Shown: positions 26,325-35,121, counted from the stretch's first letter. The stretch: 64,000 nucleotides of DNA from Pseudomonas sputi (GCF_021603585.1 NZ_BQHI01000021.1:31373-95372), one strand, 5' to 3'. Numbers and translations: made by a program. The notes: generated from the sequence alone by a model not told the origin.

Positions 26325-27192
26325 GCGTTTCGCCCGGTGCTTCCTCGGGAATGTTATGCCCGACACCCGCCAGCACTCGCCGCTCATAAGGACCGGTGAA
26401 GTGATGGGCATCTTCATCGTCTTCTGGCGCCGGGCCGACGCCATCATCGGCACCGCACAGCGATATCGTCGGAACGCCGATCGCCGGTTGTTTCTCCAGC
26501 GCCTGCTCCATCCCTTCCAGCGCCGGATCACCCGGCGCATACATGAATCGATGGCGATAAGAGTGAATCACCACCTCGACGAAATCCGGGTTGTCGAACG
26601 CCGGTGCGCTCAGCGGATAACGCTCGGCGTTCCTCGCCCAGGTCGGCGACCATAACTGCCAGAGCAATTCGCACAGCGCCCGCCGATTCTGCCTCAGCCC
26701 TTCAACACCACGGGGCGTGTGGAAGTAATACTGATACCAAAAGCGATGCTCGCTCTGCGGATCCAGCGGCCGGACCGAATTCGGAATGTCCTGCAGGTTG
26801 TAGCCATCGCCCGTCACCAACCCGCGCACCCGCTCAGGGAACAGCGCTGCCACAATGCACGCCGCCCGACCACCCCAGTCGTAACCGCACAACGTCGCCT
26901 GCTCGATACCCAGCGCATCCATCAGCTCCAGCAGATCCTGAGCCAGCGCTGCTTGCTGACCGGAGCGCAGCGTGTCCGGGCTGTTGAAACGGGTCGGCCC
27001 GTAACCGCGCAGGTACGGCACGATTACCCGGTAGCCCATTGCAGCGAGGGGTGGGGCGATTTCGTCGTAGGCACGGGGGGAATAGGGGAAACCGTGGAGG
27101 AGGATGACTGGTGTGCCGTTTTCCGGGCCGTGATGTTCATAGCCGATGGTCAGACTTGGGGTTTGCCTGAATTGGATTTCGGCATCGGTCAT
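26293..27192 (-). CDS. Alpha/beta hydrolase, epoxide-hydrolase-like
   Basis: A 299-residue hydrolase. HGFPYSPRAYDEIAPPL forms the oxyanion region, TLCGYDWGGRAACIV holds an aspartate nucleophile (GYDWGG) near residue 107 as in epoxide hydrolases and haloalkane dehalogenases, and GVGHNIPEEAPGE supplies the histidine. Substrate not predictable. It is transcribed toward the GlxA regulator and followed upstream by a small conserved hypothetical gene only 11 bases away, probably in one operon. Confidence 0.85.
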   Translation of the reverse strand: MTDAEIQFRQTPSLTIGYEHHGPENGTPVILLHGFPYSPRAYDEIAPPLAAMGYRVIVPYLRGYGPTRFNSPDTLRSGQQAALAQDLLELMDALGIEQATLCGYDWGGRAACIVAALFPERVRGLVTGDGYNLQDIPNSVRPLDPQSEHRFWYQYYFHTPRGVEGLRQNRRALCELLWQLWSPTWARNAERYPLSAPAFDNPDFVEVVIHSYRHRFMYAPGDPALEGMEQALEKQPAIGVPTISLCGADDGVGPAPEDDEDAHHFTGPYERRVLAGVGHNIPEEAPGETLKALLDLLQR

Positions 27193-27203
27193 GGAAAGTC
27201 TCC

Positions 27204-27593
27204 TTACACCTCGGCTTCCGCCACCTGATTGAAATACTTACTGCGATCCGGGGTAAACGTCACCACCATTTTCGTCCGCGAGCAGGTCATGACTCGCTCT
27301 GCACCCAGATCAATATCCAGATCTTCCCCGCGCAACCCTTGCCACTGGGCGAGGTATTTCAGCGATCCATACTTTTCATTCTTCTTCAGGCTGCGACTCA
27401 CGCCACCTTTCCAGCCCAGTACCGGTAATTCGTCGGCGCGGCAGCGTTGGGCGAGGTCGGGGAAGCGGATGGCGCGCTGGCGGCCGATTTCCCAGCATTT
27501 GATCAGGCCCTTGTCGGCGGCTTCCCACAGTTCGTCGCGCTTGAGGCCCGTGCGCAGTGGGGTGTCGATCTGGCGGTGGATGCGTTGGCTCAT
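27204..27593 (-). CDS. Conserved small hypothetical protein
   Basis: A 129-residue soluble, basic protein beginning MSQRIHRQIDTPLRTGLKRD. I do not recognise a domain. The ATG at 27593 has GGAACC close upstream; the frame extends 41 residues further but with low-quality sequence rich in Pro, His and Cys. It lies directly upstream of the epoxide-hydrolase-like gene. It has several aromatic and basic residues (GLIKCWEIGRQRAIRFP) but no clear catalytic motif. Confidence 0.65.
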   Translation of the reverse strand: MSQRIHRQIDTPLRTGLKRDELWEAADKGLIKCWEIGRQRAIRFPDLAQRCRADELPVLGWKGGVSRSLKKNEKYGSLKYLAQWQGLRGEDLDIDLGAERVMTCSRTKMVVTFTPDRSKYFNQVAEAEV

Positions 27594-27901
27594 TCTGGTT
27601 CCTTGAATCGGGTTTTTATTGGACAGCTCCGCTGTGCCCGTTGCGGTGGATGGTAGGGGGGGATGTAACAGCTGGCAACAAGGTATTTCGGGGTGTAAGT
27701 GCGAGTTGCGGGCCAAGCGTTACACGGGGTTGGCAGGTTTTTGCAGGTCGCGCCTTCAACAAGTTGTATCGAAAGGAATCGATTGTGTGGGCCAGCCCTT
27801 CAACCGCAAGGCTTGGGACTGTTTGCCGTTCGTAGGTGGCCATCCTACAAACGGCGATTGGAGTTGAGATTTTTCTTACAGGCTCTATCGAAAAAGGACG
27901 A
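27594..27901. other. Intergenic region without a supported gene
   Basis: About 300 bases between the small hypothetical gene and the GH15 gene, both on the minus strand. Short frames occur but none has a ribosome site plus plausible composition. It should hold the promoter of the hypothetical gene. I see no repeat or strong hairpin. Confidence 0.5.
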
Positions 27902-29728
27902 CTACGGCTGCCAGTAATTCTTCTCCCCGCTCAACTTGCGGTCGAGAAAACTCGCCGCGCTGATCAGCGCCAGATGGGTCAACGCCTGTGGAGTATTGCC
28001 CAGATGCCGGCCACGGTTGTCGAATTCCTCGGCGTACAGCCCCAGCGGATTGGCGTAACGCAGCAGTTGCTCGAATTCCAGATGGGCCTTTTCCACTTGT
28101 CCGGCTCGAGCCAGACACTCGACGTACCAGAACGAGCACGCGGCAAAGGCGCCCTCGGTGCCAGACAATCCGTCAATGCCGGCATCGTCGTTGCGATAGC
28201 GGTAAACCATGCCGTCACGCACCAGATTTTTTTCGATGGCCTCCAGCGTCGCCAGCCACTTCGGATCCTTGGCGCTGACGAAACGCACCAGTGGCATCAG
28301 CAACATCGAGCCATCCAGCGCGGTGCCGCCCTGGTATTGCACGAAATGTCCGCGCTCTGCGTTCCAGAAGTTGTCCCAGATATCGGCGTGAATGGCCTGA
28401 CGGGTCTGGTCCCAGCGGGCGAAGGGCGCCGGCAGCGAGCGTTTCGAGGCCAGGCGGATTGCCCGGTCCAGCGCCACCCAGCACATCAGCCGGGAGTGCA
28501 GGAAGTGATGTTGCTCCCCGCGCATTTCCCAGATGCCTACGTCCTTGGTCTGCCAGGTCTCACAGACCTGATCGACCACTTCCATCACATGTTTCCAGCC
28601 TTCGTGGGAAATCGCGTCGCCGTACTTGTTAACCAGATAAACGGCGTCCATCAGTTCGCCGAAGATATCCAGTTGAATCTGGTCGTACGCGCCATTGCCG
28701 ATCCGCACCGGTTTCGCGCCGCCATGCCCGGACAAATGCGTGAGTTCGGTTTCCGGCAGCTCCTGGCGGCCGTCGATGGCGTACAGGATGTTGAGTTTCA
28801 TCGGCTGGCCTCTGCAATCGCTGACCCGCCCGCGCAGCCAGCGCATGTAGGCGTTGGCTTCGTCGACAAAGCCCAGGCGCATGAAGGCGTAGACCGTGAA
28901 CGAGGCGTCGCGGATCCAGGTGTAGCGATAGTCCCAGTTGCGTTCGCCGCCGGCTGTTTCCGGCAGACCGAAGGTGGCGGCGGCGAGGATGGCACCGTGC
29001 TGGCGTGAGGTCAGCAGCTTCAGGGCCAGGGCCGAGCGGTTGACCATTTCCCGCCAGCGACCGCGATAGTTGGATTGGCCAATCCAGTCTCGCCAGAACT
29101 TCAGCGTGCGTTCGATGCACAGCTGCGCGGCGCCTTCGGCAAAGCGCGGATCGTCGCTGGCGCCGAGCATGAATGCCGCCGTCTGATCCTGCTTGAGGGT
29201 GAATTGCCCGACTGCCGCAGCGTTATCGACGCTCAAGGCTTGATCAGAGGCGAGCCGCAGTGTCGGCTGCCCACTGGCGCTGAACAGCACATCCTGCTTA
29301 TCAATGACGGCGCGGGTTTTAGCGCGGGCGTAGTCATGCCGAACCGCGCAGCGCAGATGAAACGTTGCCTGCCCGCTGACCACTCGCACCCGGCGCATCA
29401 ACAGTGGCAGGGCATCGTCGTTGTCGCCGATGGGCAGCAGATCGGTGATTTCCACCACGGCGTGGTCGCTGAGCCAGCGGGTTTGCAGGACGTTGGTGTC
29501 GGGCAGGTAAATCTGTTCGCGCCGGGCATCGGGCAGGTCCGGCGCGAGCTGAAAAATCCCGGCATCGGGTGTGTCCAGCAGCGAGCAGAAGATCGACGGG
29601 CTGTCGAACTCCGGCCAGCAGAAGAAATCCACGCTGCCCTTGTCATTGACCAGCGCGGCACTGCGCATGTCGCCAATGATGCCGTGGGCGTCGATGGGGC
29701 TTTGTCGTTCGGATTGATGCTCAGCCAT
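27902..29728 (-). CDS. Glycoside hydrolase family 15 protein (glucoamylase/trehalase-like)
   Basis: A 608-residue cytoplasmic enzyme with the bacterial GH15 plan: an N-terminal domain starting near IGDMRSAALVNDKGSVDFFC, and an (alpha/alpha)6 barrel with GGERNWDYRYTWIRDASFTV near residue 290. Family members hydrolyse alpha-glucosides, trehalose in several actinobacterial and archaeal cases; the substrate here is unknown. The ATG at 29728 overlaps the stop of the SDR gene by 8 bases, so the two are one operon. The 3' end stops shortly before the intergenic region. Confidence 0.88.
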   Translation of the reverse strand: MAEHQSERQSPIDAHGIIGDMRSAALVNDKGSVDFFCWPEFDSPSIFCSLLDTPDAGIFQLAPDLPDARREQIYLPDTNVLQTRWLSDHAVVEITDLLPIGDNDDALPLLMRRVRVVSGQATFHLRCAVRHDYARAKTRAVIDKQDVLFSASGQPTLRLASDQALSVDNAAAVGQFTLKQDQTAAFMLGASDDPRFAEGAAQLCIERTLKFWRDWIGQSNYRGRWREMVNRSALALKLLTSRQHGAILAAATFGLPETAGGERNWDYRYTWIRDASFTVYAFMRLGFVDEANAYMRWLRGRVSDCRGQPMKLNILYAIDGRQELPETELTHLSGHGGAKPVRIGNGAYDQIQLDIFGELMDAVYLVNKYGDAISHEGWKHVMEVVDQVCETWQTKDVGIWEMRGEQHHFLHSRLMCWVALDRAIRLASKRSLPAPFARWDQTRQAIHADIWDNFWNAERGHFVQYQGGTALDGSMLLMPLVRFVSAKDPKWLATLEAIEKNLVRDGMVYRYRNDDAGIDGLSGTEGAFAACSFWYVECLARAGQVEKAHLEFEQLLRYANPLGLYAEEFDNRGRHLGNTPQALTHLALISAASFLDRKLSGEKNYWQP

Positions 29729-30521
29729 TGCCACGGAACTCCGGATAGAGGCTCATGCCGCCGTCGATGAACAGGGTAGTGCCGACGATGTAGTCAGAGG
29801 CATCGGAGGCGAGAAACACCACCGCGTTGGCCACGTCCTCGACATCGCCGATGCGACCGTAAGGGATGAGTTTGAGCAGGTCCTGCGCAGCGTCGCCTTC
29901 GGTGGCGTCTTTATTGATCGCCGTGCGAATCGCCCCCGGCGCGATGCCGTTGATGCGGATTCGCTGGTGGCTGACTTCCTGGGCCAGGCTCTGCATCAAC
30001 TGATCGACGCCGCCCTTGGACGCTGCGTAATTGACGTGCCCGGCCCAAGGGATGCGCTGGTGCACCGAACTCATGTGGATGATCTTGCCGGCGGCCCATG
30101 ACACGCCTTCGCGCACGCCCTGGCGAATGAAGATCCGCAGCGCAGCCCGGGCGCAGAGGAACTGGCCGGTGAGGTTGACGCCGATCACCGCGTTCCAGTC
30201 GGCCAGCGACATATCCACCGCCGCCGCGTCTTTTTGCAGGCCGGAATTGGCCACCAGAATGTCCAGTGTGCCGAAGGCGTCGAGGGTCTGCTGGAACAGC
30301 CGCTCAACGTCTTCTTCCTTCGAAACGTCGGCGCCGATGGCGATGGCCTGGCCACCGTCGGCGACGATCTGCCGGGCCAACGCTTCGGCGGGCTCGGCCT
30401 GACGGTTGTAGTTGATGACCACGGCAGCACCGGCGGCGGCCAGGGCTTTGGCGGCGCCGTGGCCGATGCCGGAACTGGCGCCGGTGACCAGTGCCACCTG
30501 ACGGGCGAGGGAAATCTGCAT
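29721..30521 (-). CDS. SDR family oxidoreductase (glucose 1-dehydrogenase-like)
   Basis: A 266-residue short-chain dehydrogenase. Motifs in order: TGASSGIGHG (cofactor binding, residues 14-23), NSG (near 91), catalytic Ser in HMSSVH, YAASKGG (near 167), and the late FIDGGMSLYP typical of glucose-1-dehydrogenase-like SDRs. NYNRQ after the second strand suggests NADP(H) preference. The ATG at 30521 excludes an unsupported 15-residue extension. It precedes the GH15 gene with overlap, so glucose released by that enzyme could be its substrate, which is inference. Confidence 0.9.
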   Translation of the reverse strand: MQISLARQVALVTGASSGIGHGAAKALAAAGAAVVINYNRQAEPAEALARQIVADGGQAIAIGADVSKEEDVERLFQQTLDAFGTLDILVANSGLQKDAAAVDMSLADWNAVIGVNLTGQFLCARAALRIFIRQGVREGVSWAAGKIIHMSSVHQRIPWAGHVNYAASKGGVDQLMQSLAQEVSHQRIRINGIAPGAIRTAINKDATEGDAAQDLLKLIPYGRIGDVEDVANAVVFLASDASDYIVGTTLFIDGGMSLYPEFRGNG

Positions 30522-30638
30522 GAACGGTCGCGCCTTATGCGGGGGATCTGATCTGCTGACCGGCATCCTTGAGTCAGAGTTCAGCGTGAATGCGAAGGGG
30601 GCACGTAATCAAGTCGGGTCCCGCAGGGCTGTACGGGT

Positions 30639-31646
30639 TCAGATATGGTACCGGGCACTGTGTTTATGCCACTCCAGATTGCCGCCGATCCATGTACTCA
30701 ATCCGGTGAGATAGCGCCGCAATACCGGCGAGCGCGTGCCTTTCATCAGCGTTCCGTGCAGGCGTTCGTATTCTTCCATCACTGCGTCATGGATATCGGC
30801 TGCCAGGTCGATTGCCTCTTGAAGCGAACAGTTGTGCCTGGCTGCCAGCAGATAAGGCAGCTTGAAGTCGCCGGTTTCGTTCAGGTGCTCTTTGTAAGCG
30901 GAATACAGATCGTTGACCAGAGTGGTCGCCAGCGAGGCCAGTGCGGTGACGTGGTGAATGTTTGGACGGGAATACGTATTGGCCGGGACTTCGTAGCCGC
31001 CTATCACGTCGATCAGTACCAGGCATGGCCAGAAGCTGTTGACCTGCCGACTGGCCAGGTATTCGGCGACGGTGGGTTGAGTGCCGTAGAGGCGCCAGGG
31101 ACCTTCCGCCGCCATGGTGACGAACATGGCGATGGTGATCTGGCGCACCCGGGCGACTTGCGAAGGCGTGCAGAACTGGGCGACCCGTTTCATGTAGGCC
31201 AGCAATCCCCTGATTACCGGGTCGCACATTTGCTGCTTCAGGAGTTCTTTGTCGAACGGCGAAGGCAAATAGACCGGATCGATCGCGGTGAGGGCGAACG
31301 ACAAGCTTTCGGCCACTGTCTCGGGGCGACCGCCGAGGGATTGATCGTCGCAATAGTGATCGTCCACCGCAAACAACGCCGCAAAGCATTGCGCCGCGAG
31401 TAACAGTCGATCCGGATTATTCGTGTCGGCATGGCACAGCATTGCATAGCGACCGAAGTCGCTGGCGCGGATTTTTTCTTCCTTGCCGGCAAAGATCCCT
31501 ATGTTCGATATCCACTCCATCAGGCGTTCGTTGACTTCCTGGCCCAACGCCTCATCAATGCGCGTAGGCGCCGGGCAGCGTACGGCCCGGACGATAAAGG
31601 GGGCAGTGGCGCTGCGTGGAGTCCGGGCACTGCTGGATTGATTCAT
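30639..31646 (-). CDS. Class I terpene synthase of the 2-methylisoborneol / 2-methylenebornane type
   Basis: A 335-residue bacterial terpene cyclase. The metal-binding motifs are both present: FAVDDHYCDD (aspartate-rich, near residue 97) and LVNDLYSAYKE (ND-x2-S-x3-KE class, near residue 240). The protein ends in HSARYHI, with the RY pair of this family. The pattern is closest to the 2-methylisoborneol / 2-methylenebornane synthases, which act on 2-methyl-GPP made by a neighbouring methyltransferase. No such gene is in this window. The ATG at 31646 follows AAGGATCA. It is a single minus-strand gene, with a perfect inverted repeat 95 bases upstream. Confidence 0.85.
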   Translation of the reverse strand: MNQSSSARTPRSATAPFIVRAVRCPAPTRIDEALGQEVNERLMEWISNIGIFAGKEEKIRASDFGRYAMLCHADTNNPDRLLLAAQCFAALFAVDDHYCDDQSLGGRPETVAESLSFALTAIDPVYLPSPFDKELLKQQMCDPVIRGLLAYMKRVAQFCTPSQVARVRQITIAMFVTMAAEGPWRLYGTQPTVAEYLASRQVNSFWPCLVLIDVIGGYEVPANTYSRPNIHHVTALASLATTLVNDLYSAYKEHLNETGDFKLPYLLAARHNCSLQEAIDLAADIHDAVMEEYERLHGTLMKGTRSPVLRRYLTGLSTWIGGNLEWHKHSARYHI

Positions 31647-31740
31647 GGGGTGATCCTTTTCTCGGGGCCGATTGAGATGCTCACCGACGCGGTTCCTGTG
31701 CAGGGATGACAGGTCCATGTAAAACCTTTGGCGGAATTTG

Positions 31741-31766
31741 CGCACCTGTCAGGTTTGACAGGTGCG
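31741..31766. promoter_or_regulatory. Perfect inverted repeat upstream of the terpene synthase
   Basis: CGCACCTGTCA-ggtt-TGACAGGTGCG is an 11-base perfect inverted repeat, 95-120 bases upstream of the terpene synthase start. A related half, ATGACAGGTCC, lies at 31707-31717. It has no T run, so an operator is likelier than a terminator. The binding protein is unknown. Confidence 0.55.
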
Positions 31767-31941
31767 CGGCTCAATGGACGAGCAGTCAACGACCTCCACT
31801 AAGCGTCAGGCAGGCAGTTTGCGAAGCCAAAACCCTGAATCTTTCGCGGGTGCATTCCCTTCACATTCCACCAACAATTCCTCGCTTCCCCGCCCGTCAG
31901 GCTTTGTGGCAACGTGGCCGCCCCTGATGAGGCTGCATCCG

Positions 31942-33114
31942 ATGGCAAACCCTTACCGCGAACTGTTCAACGCCCCCGGCGCCCGGGCTTTTGTGATCGC
32001 CGCGATGATCGCGCGCATGCCGATATCCATGACCGGCATCGGCGTGATCACCATGCTCTCGCAATTGACCGGCGGCTATGCACTGGCGGGTGGGGTGGCG
32101 GCGACGTTTGCGCTGGCCACGGCGTTTTGCGCGCCGCAGGTGTCACGGCTGGTGGACCGTTTCGGCCAGGGGCGGGTGCTGCCGGTGGCGGCGCTGATCG
32201 GCGGGGGCGCGTTGCTGATGTTGCTGTTGTGCACCCGCTTGCAGGCGCCGACCTGGACCCTGTTTGTCTGCGCCGCATTGGCCGGTTGCATGCCGAGCAT
32301 GTCGGCGATGGCACGGGCGCGCTGGACTGAAATCTATCGCGGCCAGCCGCAATTGCAGACGGCGTATGCGCTGGAGTCGGTGCTCGACGAAGTCTGCTTC
32401 ATTGTCGGCCCGCCGTTGTCGGTGGGCTTGTGCGTCGGCGTGTTTCCCGAGGCGGGGCCGCTGGCGGCGTTGTTGATGCTGGCGATTGGTGTCACGGCGT
32501 TCGTCGCCCAGCGCAGCACCGAGCCGCCGGTGCATCCGCACGAATCGCAGCATCAAGGTTCGATCATTCGTTCAACCGACGTGCAATGGCTGCTGGCGTT
32601 GATGCTGGCCATGGGGGTGATTGTCGGCGTGGTGGATGTGGTCAGCGTCGCGTTCGCCCAGCACCAGGGCCAGCCGGCGGCGGCGAGTATCGTGTTGTCG
32701 GTGTACGCCATCGGTTCCTGTCTGGCCGGTATCGCCTTCGGTGCGATGCGCTCGAAGCTGCCGTTGCCACGGCTGTTTCTGTATGGCGGGATTGCGACGG
32801 CGGTGACTACGCTGCCGTTGTTGCTGGCGACCAACATCCTCGGGTTGTCGGTGGCGGTGTTCATCGCCGGGCTGTTCTTCTCGCCGACCCTGATCGTGGC
32901 GATGGCGTTGATCGAGCGCATTGTACCGCCGGCCAAACTCACCGAAGGCCTGACCTGGCTGGTCACCGGTTTGAGCATCGGCGTGGCCATCGGCGCCGCC
33001 GGCTCCGGCGCACTGGTGGATGCCTTTGGCGCGCGCAGCGGTTTCTGGCTGGCGATTGCCGCCGGGGCGGTGGTGCTGGGCTCGGCGGTGCAGAGCTTTC
33101 GTCACCTCAAATGA
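31942..33114 (+). CDS. MFS transporter
   Basis: A 390-residue membrane protein with twelve predicted helices. LVDRFGQGRVLPVAAL after helix 2 is the MFS loop motif. The ATG at 31942 starts MANPYRELFNAPGARAFVIA; the frame is open 180 bases upstream but that part is serine- and proline-rich and not membrane-like, and GAGG precedes the chosen start. Substrate unknown. It ends 6 bases before the convergent cupin gene. Its closeness to the NRPS locus allows a role in peptide or siderophore export, but known pyoverdine export uses the ABC protein PvdE, so I do not claim it. Confidence 0.85.
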   Translation: MANPYRELFNAPGARAFVIAAMIARMPISMTGIGVITMLSQLTGGYALAGGVAATFALATAFCAPQVSRLVDRFGQGRVLPVAALIGGGALLMLLLCTRLQAPTWTLFVCAALAGCMPSMSAMARARWTEIYRGQPQLQTAYALESVLDEVCFIVGPPLSVGLCVGVFPEAGPLAALLMLAIGVTAFVAQRSTEPPVHPHESQHQGSIIRSTDVQWLLALMLAMGVIVGVVDVVSVAFAQHQGQPAAASIVLSVYAIGSCLAGIAFGAMRSKLPLPRLFLYGGIATAVTTLPLLLATNILGLSVAVFIAGLFFSPTLIVAMALIERIVPPAKLTEGLTWLVTGLSIGVAIGAAGSGALVDAFGARSGFWLAIAAGAVVLGSAVQSFRHLK

Positions 33115-33120
33115 GGCCGG

Positions 33121-34254
33121 TTACCAGCCCCGGCCCGAGTTCACCCAAAAGTTGACCGACAGCGACGTCGATACCGACTCCACCTGATGGAACCAGCCCT
33201 CGGGCAGGAACAGCAGATCCCCGGCCTCCAGGGTCACGCGCAGGAAGGTCACGTCCCGTGCGGCGGGGAAACGCTCATAGTCCGGCGCGTCGGGGTTGAA
33301 ATCGCAGCCATCCAGGCCGCCTTCCGGCGCGGTGGACCAGGTGCCCAGCGCTTCGCGGTGATGGGGCGCGGCGAGGGTGAATTGCTTCTGGCCCCAGACC
33401 TGGGCGAACAGGTTGTCGGAGTCGTCGCGGTGCAGCGGCGTCAGCGTGCCCTTGGGGCCGATCCAGATCCGTGGCGGAATGAACAGCGAGGTATCGAAGT
33501 AGGGCGGGTATTGGATCTGCTGCATCAGGGCGGCGGGCAGGATGTTGTTGCCCATATAGGCCGGCGGTTCTCCGTCCGCGCCTTTGACCGCCGGGCTGTC
33601 CAGCGAAGCGATGAAATCGGCCATGGAAGTGGAGCGGAAATCCCGTTCGGTCGAGAACGTCTTCTTCACGTAATCGCCGTGGCGGGTGATGCCTTGCAGT
33701 TCGGCGAAATGCACCAGCGACTCTTCGCGGCTGAGCTTGAACAGCGGCCAGTCGTGCAGGGCATTGCTGATGACCACCGGGGTGCCGAAGGGCAGGTAGC
33801 GCTCCTCGAATTCCTGGCGCGACAGCTCGCTGCGTGGCCGGCGTTCGACGATGGTCTGCACCGGCCGTGCGGCGGTGATGCTTTCACTGCGGCGTGGCGG
33901 TGTCGGGTAGCGCTTGTTCATGTCGACCTTCTGCGCCGGCGCGCCCCCGTAGCGGGCGTGGTCGATGATCTGCGGCAGCATCGTCGCCAGGCCCATGTTG
34001 CCGCCGATCTTCAGCCGACCGCTGGCGAACAGTTCCTCGACGTTGGCGGTGCCGCTCATGATCCCGGCAAAATCGTTCGGCGCCACTTCAATGGTCACGT
34101 CCGGGCTCGGGTGGCGACCGGCCTCGGTGCGGGTGCTGGCCTTGACCTCGGACCAGCACGCCAGCTGAGGCCCCAACACGAATTGGAAAACGCCTTCGAT
34201 GCCGACGGCACCGGCATTGGCGAACAGCTTGCCCAGGATGGTCTGCAGGTCCAC
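33121..34254 (-). CDS. SCP2-like domain fused to a JmjC/cupin-type Fe(II)/2-oxoglutarate dioxygenase domain
   Basis: A 377-residue protein with two parts. Residues 1-105 resemble an SCP2 sterol-carrier-like domain (DVTIEVAPNDFAGIMSGTAN, LFASGRLKIGGNMGLA). Residues about 140-377 form a cupin_8/JmjC domain: FGTPVVISNALHDWP, then TPLHRDDSDNLFAQVWGQKQ with the HxD iron ligands, and LFLPEGWFHQVES with the distal histidine. It is therefore probably an iron/2-oxoglutarate-dependent oxygenase, substrate unknown. The start is GTG at 34254, with GAGGA before it. It is divergent from the thioesterase gene across a 130-base region containing a PvdS-type site for the latter. Confidence 0.78.
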   Translation of the reverse strand: MDLQTILGKLFANAGAVGIEGVFQFVLGPQLACWSEVKASTRTEAGRHPSPDVTIEVAPNDFAGIMSGTANVEELFASGRLKIGGNMGLATMLPQIIDHARYGGAPAQKVDMNKRYPTPPRRSESITAARPVQTIVERRPRSELSRQEFEERYLPFGTPVVISNALHDWPLFKLSREESLVHFAELQGITRHGDYVKKTFSTERDFRSTSMADFIASLDSPAVKGADGEPPAYMGNNILPAALMQQIQYPPYFDTSLFIPPRIWIGPKGTLTPLHRDDSDNLFAQVWGQKQFTLAAPHHREALGTWSTAPEGGLDGCDFNPDAPDYERFPAARDVTFLRVTLEAGDLLFLPEGWFHQVESVSTSLSVNFWVNSGRGW

Positions 34255-34326
34255 GGTGAATCCTCGTTGTTGTTTTGGCCTGAACGGTTAACGAGGGCTT
34301 GCGGGGGAAATTTAGCCGCCGCCGAC

Positions 34327-34350
34327 TAATTTGCCCGGCTGTTGATCCGT
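34327..34350 (+). promoter_or_regulatory. Candidate PvdS-type (iron-starvation) promoter of the thioesterase gene
   Basis: TAATT-N16-CGT matches the iron-starvation box TAAAT-N16-CGT with a single mismatch, and has CCGG in the spacer. Placed 37 bases before the GTG start at 34387 it gives a short leader. The pattern recurs in front of the first NRPS gene. Confidence 0.6.
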
Positions 34351-34386
34351 ACCCTTTTGAAGAGACATTTTTTCGAGGGAAGCGTG

Positions 34387-35121
34387 GTGACCAAGTTGAC
34401 CCTGCTGTGCCTGCCGTACTCCGGCGCCAGTGCCATGGTCTACAGCCGCTGGCGGCCGAAGCTGCCGCAATGGCTGCAACTGCAACCAGTGGAGCTGCCG
34501 GGGCGCGGCGCCCGGTTCGACGAACCGCTGCACACCGACATGCGCGTACTGGCGATGCAACTGGCCAGGGAATTGCGCCCGACGCTCAAGACCCCTTATG
34601 CGTTGTTCGGCCATAGCCTGGGCGCACTGATGGCCTGCGAAATCGCCCATGCACTGCGCGCGCTGGGCTGTCCGGAACCGGTGGCACTGTTCGCCTCGGG
34701 CACCGCTGCGCCGACCATGCGCGCCGATTACGATCGCGGTTTTGCCGACCCCAAGACCGACGCCGAGCTGATCGACCAGTTGCGCACGCTCAACGGCACC
34801 CGCGAGGAAGTGCTGGCCAACCAAGAGTTGATGAGCCTGACCCTGCCGATCCTGCGCGCAGACTTCCTGCTGTGCGGCAAATTCCAGCCGTTGCAGCGCC
34901 CATTGCTCAGTTGCCCGGTGCACGTGCTGGGCGGCAAGGCTGACAAGGCCACCACCGAACAACTGATCGGCTGGAGCAAGGAAACCACGGGCAGCTTCTC
35001 GGTGGACATGCTGGCCGGCGGGCACTTCTTCATTCATGAACAAGAAGCCCGGGTGCTCAAGGTGATCAAGGATCAACTTGAGGTGCATCATCGGCGCCAC
35101 AGCTTGATGGCTGCCGTCTAG
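34387..35121 (+). CDS. Type II thioesterase of the NRPS locus
   Basis: A 244-residue alpha/beta hydrolase that releases wrongly loaded groups from carrier domains. LLCLPYSGASAMVY is the N-terminal strand and oxyanion loop, LFGHSLGALMACEIAH holds the nucleophile serine near residue 80, HVLGGKADK carries the aspartate, and LAGGHFFIHEQE the histidine. ELPGRGARFDEPL is characteristic of type II thioesterases. The GTG at 34387 follows GAGGGA; a TTG further upstream lies inside the candidate promoter and was rejected. Similar to PvdG of pyoverdine loci. It precedes the first NRPS by 198 bases. Confidence 0.9.
   Translation: MTKLTLLCLPYSGASAMVYSRWRPKLPQWLQLQPVELPGRGARFDEPLHTDMRVLAMQLARELRPTLKTPYALFGHSLGALMACEIAHALRALGCPEPVALFASGTAAPTMRADYDRGFADPKTDAELIDQLRTLNGTREEVLANQELMSLTLPILRADFLLCGKFQPLQRPLLSCPVHVLGGKADKATTEQLIGWSKETTGSFSVDMLAGGHFFIHEQEARVLKVIKDQLEVHHRRHSLMAAV

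Noticed and set aside
31762-31941. N-terminal extension of the MFS transporter
   Set aside because: The extra 60 residues are polar and not conserved-looking, and the membrane part starts at the ATG at 31942.
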